This document shows, one piece after another, positions 1-5,470 of a stretch of DNA of 5,470 nt. Numbering within the stretch: the stretch's first letter is position 1; each line of letters opens with the position of its first letter. The position numbers were made by a program, and so were the translations under genes. The stretch covers positions 1 through 5,470 of the forward strand of contig JAIOQF010000209.1 of NCBI GenBank assembly GCA_021413535.1. Reading direction: 5' to 3'. This DNA is from Verrucomicrobiota bacterium. GTDB taxonomy: Bacteria; Verrucomicrobiota; Verrucomicrobiia; Verrucomicrobiales; Verrucomicrobiaceae. A model generated the notes under the pieces. It saw only the letters and a list, made by a program, of their open reading frames with translations. It was not told where the DNA came from and made no database searches.

Positions 1-1
1 T

Positions 2-1393
2 GCGGCCAACGACCATGAAGCAGCCGTGGGAGCGTTGATTGATCGCCTTCTCGAATCGCCCCGCTACGGCGAACGCTGGGCGCGGCACTGGCTGGACGTG
101 GCGAGATTTGCCGAGAGCTCCGGATTCGAGCACGACTATGACCGGCCCTTCGCATTTCACTATCGCGATTTTGTCATCAAGGCGTTGAACATGGACATGC
201 CCTACGACCAGTTCGTGAAGTGGCAGATCGCGGGCGATGAGTTCGAGCCGGAGAATCCGCTCGCGCTTTCGGCCACGGGTTTTCTGGGTGCGGGCGTTTT
301 TCCGACGCAGATCACCGCGAATGAAGTGGAGCGCACACGCTACGACGCGATGGACGACATGCTTTCCACGACTGGCTCAGCGATGTTGGGAATCACGGTG
401 GGTTGCGCGCGCTGCCACGATCACAAATATGATCCAATCCCGGCACGAGATTACTACCGGATGTTAAGCACGTTTACGACCACGGTGCGCAGCAACATCG
501 AGGTGGACATGGAGCCGGAAAAAACCAGGGCGCTCAAGTTGCCATGGGAAGCGGAACGGCAAAAGCTTTCCAATGCCGAGAAGGCGGCTGTGGACTCGCT
601 GAGGCCGAAGTTTGATGCCTGGCTCGCGGGTGGCATGGTCGACGCGGGCAGAGCGGCGTGGACATTACTGGAGCCGTCGAAATTGATGTCTGAAGCCGGT
701 GCAACATTCAATCATCAGAGTGACGGTTCCTATCTCGTCAAAGGTGAAAACGGTGTGAATGATGTCTACACGCTTACGGCGAATACGGCACTACGTCGCA
801 TCACTGGACTGAAATTGGAAGCGCTGACGCATTCATCCATGAAGCACAATGGACCGGGACGCGCACCGAACGGAAATTTTGGTCTTGGTAAGATCACTGT
901 CACGGCATCACCCGCTAAAGGTGGCGAAGGACAGGAGGTGAAGATCGCGCGGGCGATGGCCGACTTCGAGCAAAACAATGAAACTTTGAGTATTGCGGCA
1001 TCGCTTGATGAAGATCCCGGTTCCGGCTGGGCGGTGGACGGCAAACTCGGGAAGGATCATGCCGCCGTGTTCGTTTTCGATCATCCGATTGATTTCGCTG
1101 AAGGTGTGAAGCTGGTAATTAAACTTGGATTTACCGTCAACACGCAGCACAACATAGGTCGGCCACGGTTTTCGCTAATGTGCGATGCCGAGCCGGTGCT
1201 GGTCGGCGGCGTGCTGGCGGCCAACGTTGCTACGACCATGCAAAAGGCGCGATCCGGTGGGGACGCTGCGCTGGACGCGAGGCAACAGCGAACTGAAAGA
1301 CGGCGTCGCGTCACAGGGATTCCTCCAGGCGCTTATGCGCGAGCCCGTGGAGAAGAAGTGGCAGTGGCAGCCACCGAAGGACGCAAAATATAG
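2..1393 (+). CDS. PSD1-family protein, DUF1549 and middle domain (5'-partial, frame-disrupted at its 3' end)
   Basis: This is the upstream fragment of a DUF1549/DUF1553 protein. The frame is open from base 2, and conserved sequence (LIDRLLESPRYGERWARHW) already begins near base 32, so the true start lies outside the window. The GTG at 26 is internal. Numbering residues from that GTG, DUF1549 covers about 1-150 and includes HWLDVARFAESSGFEHDYDR and the cytochrome-like motif GCARCHDHKYDP (Cys127, Cys130, His131; bases 404-418). A charged linker (about 151-205) and a beta-rich middle domain (about 210-388: W-LLEP, GPGRAPNGNF, GWAVDG, NIGRPRFSL) follow. Family members usually carry an N-terminal signal peptide and a cytochrome-type domain, which would be off-window, so the product is probably exported. 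Its biochemical function is unproven; roles in polysaccharide breakdown have been suggested from genomic context. Residues after about 410 turn Arg-rich and stop resembling the family, because the conserved reading moves to frame 3. Family and frame are certain; whether a functional protein is made is doubtful. Confidence 0.85.
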   Translation, partial: AANDHEAAVGALIDRLLESPRYGERWARHWLDVARFAESSGFEHDYDRPFAFHYRDFVIKALNMDMPYDQFVKWQIAGDEFEPENPLALSATGFLGAGVFPTQITANEVERTRYDAMDDMLSTTGSAMLGITVGCARCHDHKYDPIPARDYYRMLSTFTTTVRSNIEVDMEPEKTRALKLPWEAERQKLSNAEKAAVDSLRPKFDAWLAGGMVDAGRAAWTLLEPSKLMSEAGATFNHQSDGSYLVKGENGVNDVYTLTANTALRRITGLKLEALTHSSMKHNGPGRAPNGNFGLGKITVTASPAKGGEGQEVKIARAMADFEQNNETLSIAASLDEDPGSGWAVDGKLGKDHAAVFVFDHPIDFAEGVKLVIKLGFTVNTQHNIGRPRFSLMCDAEPVLVGGVLAANVATTMQKARSGGDAALDARQQRTERRRRVTGIPPGAYARARGEEVAVAATEGRKI

Positions 1394-2237
1394 CGGTCGT
1401 CGCCGCGCGCTCTCGAACTGGATCACGGACGTGGACAGCGGTGCAGGGATGTTGGTCGCACGCGTGATGGTCAATCGCCTCTGGCAGCATCATTTTGGGC
1501 GCGGCATCGTTGCGACACCGAATGATTTTGGGAAGCAGGGCACACTGCCCAGTCAGCCGGAACTGCTTGACTGGCTGGCGGGCGAACTTATCCGCGGTGG
1601 ATGGAAGCTCAAACCGTTGCACAAGCTCATCATGATCAGCACGGCCTATCAACAGGGAACGGCGCATGATGCAAACAAGGAGGCGGCGGATCCAGTGAAT
1701 GATTTATTTATGCGCCGTGTGCCGCAGCGACTGGAAGGCGAAAGCATTCGGGATTCCTTGCTCGCGGCATCTGGTCTGCTGGATGACACGATGTATGGTT
1801 CTGGAACGCGCGACGAAGCGAGCCGACGTCGCAGCATTTATTTCAATATCAAACGGAGCCAGCTTATCGGCAGCATGGTGGCGTTTGATGCGCCGGAACC
1901 GCTCACTAGCCAGGGTGCGCGATCAATGACTACGGTGGCGCCGCAGGCGCTCATGCTGATGAACAGCCCGCAAGTGAGATCGTGGGCTGAGGCTCTGGCG
2001 AAAAAAATCGAAGCTGATTGTCAGGTGAATCCTGGAATCGCGGCAAATATCGCGCGTGCGTATGCAGTGGGCTTCGGTCGCAAACCGAAGGATGAAGAAG
2101 TGCAGGCTGCCTCAGCCTTCATCGCCCAGCAGGTCGCCAGCTATAGCGGCGAGCACAATCCCAATGCCGCCATCTTGGCGCTCACAGACTTCTGCCAGGT
2201 GCTGTTTGGATTGAATGAATTTGTTTATCAACCTTGA
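1185..2237 (+). CDS. PSD1-family protein, DUF1553 C-terminal part (downstream fragment of the frame-disrupted gene)
   Basis: This is the continuation, in frame 3, of the PSD1 gene that begins upstream of the window. The ATG at 1185 is only the first available start. Its first 26-31 residues are an out-of-frame reading of DNA whose proper translation is in frame 2. Family-like sequence starts around residues 27-32 (base 1263-1278) with RGNSELKDGVASQGFLQALM. Numbered from 1185, DUF1553 spans about 72-348: RRRALSNWITD, ARVMVNRLWQHHFGRGIV (92-109), PNDFG, ELLDWLAGELIRGGWKLKPLHKLIM, QRLEGESIRDSLL, RRSIY, RSQL, FDAPEP, TTVAPQALMLMNSP, and the terminal TDFCQVLFGLNEFVY. The C terminus is complete and of normal character. 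If translated independently, the ATG at 1335 would be an alternative start, but neither start has a convincing ribosome binding site. No function is established for the domain; it nearly always occurs fused to DUF1549 and beside DUF1501, as here. Confidence 0.85.
   Translation: MPSRCWSAACWRPTLLRPCKRRDPVGTLRWTRGNSELKDGVASQGFLQALMREPVEKKWQWQPPKDAKYSGRRRALSNWITDVDSGAGMLVARVMVNRLWQHHFGRGIVATPNDFGKQGTLPSQPELLDWLAGELIRGGWKLKPLHKLIMISTAYQQGTAHDANKEAADPVNDLFMRRVPQRLEGESIRDSLLAASGLLDDTMYGSGTRDEASRRRSIYFNIKRSQLIGSMVAFDAPEPLTSQGARSMTTVAPQALMLMNSPQVRSWAEALAKKIEADCQVNPGIAANIARAYAVGFGRKPKDEEVQAASAFIAQQVASYSGEHNPNAAILALTDFCQVLFGLNEFVYQP
1255..1290 (+). other. Frame-disruption junction in the PSD1 gene
   Basis: Conserved coding moves from frame 2 (ending around ANVATTMQKARSGGD) to frame 3 (TLRWTRGNSELKDG) in this interval. 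A run of four G at 1259-1262 is a plausible site. Removing one G would give a continuous reading ...KARSGGTLRWTRGNS.... A second reading is also possible. Remembered relatives have several dozen residues between the two blocks, including a WFR-like motif and a hydrophobic segment before RG. These seem absent here, so the break may be an internal deletion whose length is not a multiple of three. I cannot tell the two apart without an alignment or raw reads. Confidence 0.75.
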
Positions 2238-2250
2238 TCGGAATGTTTCC

Positions 2251-3693
2251 ATGAATCCGTCAACTTCCACCCTATTCAACCGTCGGGAACTCCTGCAGCG
2301 CGCCGGTGGCGGCATGGGCATGCTGGCGCTGGCGTCGCTGTTGCAGCGCACCGGGCTACAGGCGTCCAGCGCTTCCAGTTTGAACCCGCTCGCGTCCAAG
2401 CGGCCCATGCTTCCGGCGAAGGCGAAGTCGGTGATTTGGATCTTCACCAATGGTGGACCGTCGCACGTGGACACCTGGGACTACAAACCGGAATTGCAAA
2501 AGCGTGATGGCATGGAACTTGCCGGATTTGATGCCAAGACGGGATTCTTCCCGGCATCGGTTGGGCCATTGATGAAGTCGCCGTTCGAGTGGAAACAACA
2601 TGGACGTAGCGGCACCTGGGCGAGCGATCTATTTCCGCATCTCTCGCGGCATGTGGACAAGATGAGTTTCATTCATTCGTGCTGGACGCAGTCGAACAAC
2701 CACTCACCGGCGCTGTTCATGATGAACACCGGGCAGACCCGCATGGGCTATCCCTGCGTGGGCTCGTGGGTCACTTACGGTCTGGGCAGTGAGAGTGATT
2801 CACTTCCGGCCTTCATGGTGATGAGTGATCCGCTCAATCGTGGCCTGCCCAAGGGCAATGCTTCAAATTGGGGCGCTGGTTTTCTGCCCAGTGTTTATCA
2901 AGGCACATGGCTGAAACCAAAAGGCGAGCCAATTGACAATCTCGTGCCGTCTCTCACGCCGCTGCGTCAACGAGCCCAGCTTGATCTCCTGGCTAAACTC
3001 AACCGACCGATGATGCAGAATTCGCCAATCGAGAGTGAACTGGCGGCGCGCATTGAAAGTTTCGAACTGGCCTATCGGATGCAGACCTCGGCACCCGAGG
3101 CTTTTGATGTGAAGGAGGAACCGGAGCACATCAAGAAACTCTACGGCCTCGATCAGAAGCATTGCTCGCATTTTGCATCGCAGTGTCTCATGGCGCGTCG
3201 CATGGTGGAGCGCGGAGTGCGCTTTGTGCAGTTGTATTCCGGTGGAATGGAAAATCAACAGAGCTGGGACTGCCATGCTGATCTGATCGGAAATCATCGT
3301 GGCTTTGCTGGTGAGAGCGATCAGCCGGTTGCCGGGCTGCTGGCGGATTTGGAGCAGCGCGGTCTGCTGGACAGCACGCTGGTGATATGGGGCGGTGAGT
3401 TCGGACGACTGCCTGTTTCACAAAAGGGTGGCAAACCTGGTCGAGATCACAATCCTCACGCGTTCACCATCTGGATGGCAGGTGGCGGAGTGAAGCATGG
3501 ATTTCATTACGGCGAGAGTGATGAAATCGGGCACAAAGCCGTGGTGAATAAGGTTAGCGTGCATGATCTGCATGCCACCATTCTCGCAGCGATGGGGATT
3601 GATCATGAGCGGTTGATCTACAAATTTCAAGGACTCGAGACGAAGCTCACAGGAGTGGAGGAGTCGCGAGTGGTGCGGGAGTTGTTTGCGTGA
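2251..3693 (+). CDS. DUF1501 domain-containing protein with Tat signal
   Basis: DUF1501 proteins are predicted members of the alkaline phosphatase/sulfatase-like fold group, usually secreted, with no established substrate. Numbered from the ATG at 2251 (480 residues, usual length for the family), a twin-arginine-type signal lies at about 10-38: NRRELLQR followed by the hydrophobic GGGMGMLALASLL. The mature domain begins around 60. Motifs seen are TNGGPSHVDTWDYKP (66-80), NNHSPALFMMNTGQ, WDCHADL (339-345), IWGGEFGR (379-386), GRDHNPHAFTIWMAGGGVKHG (397-417) and VHDLHATIL (437-445). The Asp and His residues in these are candidate metal ligands by analogy with the superfamily. An in-frame ATG at 2215 would add 12 residues and overlap the preceding gene by 23 bases. 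I prefer 2251 because it gives a normal short n-region before the twin arginines and starts 13 bases after the upstream stop. Neither start has a strong ribosome binding site. The spacing implies co-transcription with the PSD1 gene. The gene itself appears intact. Confidence 0.92.
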   Translation: MNPSTSTLFNRRELLQRAGGGMGMLALASLLQRTGLQASSASSLNPLASKRPMLPAKAKSVIWIFTNGGPSHVDTWDYKPELQKRDGMELAGFDAKTGFFPASVGPLMKSPFEWKQHGRSGTWASDLFPHLSRHVDKMSFIHSCWTQSNNHSPALFMMNTGQTRMGYPCVGSWVTYGLGSESDSLPAFMVMSDPLNRGLPKGNASNWGAGFLPSVYQGTWLKPKGEPIDNLVPSLTPLRQRAQLDLLAKLNRPMMQNSPIESELAARIESFELAYRMQTSAPEAFDVKEEPEHIKKLYGLDQKHCSHFASQCLMARRMVERGVRFVQLYSGGMENQQSWDCHADLIGNHRGFAGESDQPVAGLLADLEQRGLLDSTLVIWGGEFGRLPVSQKGGKPGRDHNPHAFTIWMAGGGVKHGFHYGESDEIGHKAVVNKVSVHDLHATILAAMGIDHERLIYKFQGLETKLTGVEESRVVRELFA

Positions 3694-3911
3694 GGAGAGT
3701 TCAGTAAAATTCGATTAATGAATCAGGGATTTTCTTAAAGGATTTTGCTTGTAAAAAAGGCGGTCGGTGTGCGAGATTACCTCATGCGCATACAAAGCTA
3801 TGCCGGATATCAGACGGGCTTGCGGAAGCTGTCATTTCGCACGCTTGTTGAAGTTGCAAATTTTCATCTGCTGGATCAGAGCACCTGTTTAACCCCAACC
3901 TGAAAAATCAT
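3694..3911. other. AT-rich intergenic spacer
   Basis: No conserved gene is visible here. The first 65 bases are clearly more AT-rich than the flanking genes. A 7-bp inverted repeat (3767-3773 with 3787-3793, one G-U pair, 13-base loop) is present but has no following T-run, so it is not a standard intrinsic terminator. A 39-codon open frame (3784-3903) ends 8 bases before the next gene but has no recognisable ribosome binding site or protein family. Confidence 0.5.
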
Positions 3912-4169
3912 ATGGTTTATCATGGAGAAAAATGTCGTCATTGCCGCGGCAACATGTCCGAGCCCAAGCTTATCACCGACGGGCCAAAAAAAGGCGGATA
4001 CCGCACCATCTGCATCAACTGCGGTCACTTTGAATACAAAGATGGTTCGCAGTCGCAGGTTCAGTCGAATCCAGTGCACACACCGGCAACGATGCCGACT
4101 GCCCATGCCCATGACCGGTCATTCAGAGTTGGCCCACCCAGGAAGCCCGTGATCTTCACTGGCTCGTAA
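3912..4169 (+). CDS. Small zinc-ribbon-like protein, 85 residues
   Basis: I do not recognise a named family. The N-terminal half carries two CxxC knuckles, CRHC (Cys8, Cys11) and CINCG (Cys34, Cys37), separated by 22 residues with a GGYRTI strand leading into the second knuckle and HFEYKDG after it. This is the layout of a compact zinc ribbon that could bind one Zn(II) and perhaps nucleic acid or protein. Residues from about 46 onward are rich in Ser, Gln, Pro, Thr and His and look disordered. There is no signal peptide or membrane segment, so it is probably cytoplasmic. The ATG at 3912 is the only ATG that retains both knuckles; the upstream sequence (ctgaaaaatcat) lacks a Shine-Dalgarno motif. 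It stands alone between the DUF1501 gene (218 bases upstream) and parC (215 bases downstream), and may have its own promoter. An overlapping 76-codon frame from 3922 has no such pattern and is probably a shadow. The reality of the gene is likely but not certain; its function is unknown. Confidence 0.62.
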   Translation: MVYHGEKCRHCRGNMSEPKLITDGPKKGGYRTICINCGHFEYKDGSQSQVQSNPVHTPATMPTAHAHDRSFRVGPPRKPVIFTGS

Positions 4170-4178
4170 TTTGTGACA

Positions 4179-4193
4179 GGCTGACCTTCAGCC
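4179..4193 (+). terminator. Short hairpin after the zinc-ribbon gene (weak terminator candidate)
   Basis: A perfect 6-bp stem (ggctga / tcagcc) with a 3-base loop begins 9 bases after the stop codon of the small gene. Its position fits a terminator, but no T-run follows, so efficient intrinsic termination is doubtful. It could equally be a chance palindrome or a 3'-end stabilising structure. Confidence 0.25.
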
Positions 4194-4299
4194 CGATTGC
4201 TCCCCATTTGCTGTCGGCTCCACTGGGTGGGGCAGGGGTGGGTTGCATGAAATTCATGGCGAGATGACCGCGACTGCGGCGGTTGCATTCACGAGGCAG

Positions 4300-4329
4300 G
4301 TGACGTCTTTTTTTACAAGGCGCTTTACT
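4300..4329 (+). promoter_or_regulatory. Possible sigma70-type promoter for parC
   Basis: GTGACG (4300-4305; 4 of 6 matches to TTGACA) and TTTACT (4324-4329; 4 of 6 matches to TATAAT) are separated by 18 bases that include a run of seven T. Transcription would start near 4336, leaving an untranslated leader of about 50 bases before the GTG at 4385. The match is only moderate and was picked by eye. Confidence 0.25.
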
Positions 4330-4384
4330 GTGGGGCCAGCAATGCTACGTCGTCAGCCCTGAATCTTAAAAGCTTACCTGACCC

Positions 4385-5470
<1,086 letters not shown>

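Noticed and set aside
1255..1290. Programmed ribosomal frameshift at the G4 run
   Set aside because: No slippery heptamer, stimulatory structure or internal Shine-Dalgarno is evident, and I know of no recoding in this family. Mutation or sequencing error is simpler.
2863..3297. 144-codon - strand frame inside the DUF1501 gene
   Set aside because: It is antisense to strongly conserved DUF1501 motifs; a shadow frame.
3784..3903. 39-codon + strand frame (MRIQSYAGYQTG...)
   Set aside because: Lacks a ribosome binding site and any family resemblance; too short to support as a gene from sequence alone.
3876..4112. 78-codon - strand frame over the zinc-ribbon gene
   Set aside because: No family-like pattern, and the + strand frame has paired CxxC motifs that would be unlikely by chance.
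4061..4288. 75-codon - strand frame across the 3' end of the small gene and the spacer
   Set aside because: No ribosome binding site or recognisable motif; composition looks like translated non-coding DNA.
4267..4314. GC-rich small stem (ccgc-gact-gcgg) followed by a T7 run as an intrinsic terminator
   Set aside because: The stem is only 4 bp and lies nearly 30 bases before the T-run; the geometry does not fit an intrinsic terminator.

Overview
The window carries a genomic segment that most resembles the Planctomycetes-Verrucomicrobia-Chlamydiae group, with Verrucomicrobiota as the best guess. The evidence is a DUF1549/DUF1553 ('PSD1') protein next to a Tat-exported DUF1501 protein, a pair that is strongly expanded in those phyla. 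The other support is a topoisomerase IV subunit A of the kind also found in Bacteroidetes. The DNA is moderately GC-rich, all supported genes lie on the + strand, and clear Shine-Dalgarno sequences are scarce. The assignment comes from remembered family patterns, not from a search.

Positions 1-2237 hold the C-terminal two thirds or so of a PSD1-family protein whose 5' end lies outside the window. Its coding information is split over two frames. Frame 2 carries DUF1549 with a CxxCH motif and the middle domain up to about 1260-1280. Frame 3 carries DUF1553 from about 1263-1278 to the stop at 2237. The gene is therefore either broken or contains a sequencing error. Positions 2251-3693 (or from 2215) encode the DUF1501 partner, 13 bases behind the first gene. 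The two were probably co-transcribed and belong to an envelope-located system of unproven function, often linked to polysaccharide or sulfatase loci.

Positions 3694-3911 are a relatively AT-rich spacer. It is followed by a small 85-codon gene (3912-4169) whose product has two CxxC knuckles and looks like a mini zinc ribbon with a disordered tail. A second spacer (4170-4384) contains a short hairpin and a possible promoter. From the GTG at 4385 to the window end runs the first 362 codons of parC (DNA topoisomerase IV subunit A), with the catalytic Arg-Tyr pair intact. This housekeeping gene is functionally unrelated to the PSD1/DUF1501 pair.

I found no RNA genes, CRISPR array, insertion sequence, integrase or defence system. 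The points most worth a second look are the disrupted PSD1 gene, the orphan zinc-ribbon protein, and the Ala at the quinolone-contact position of ParC. I see no convincing sign of a new multi-gene system here.
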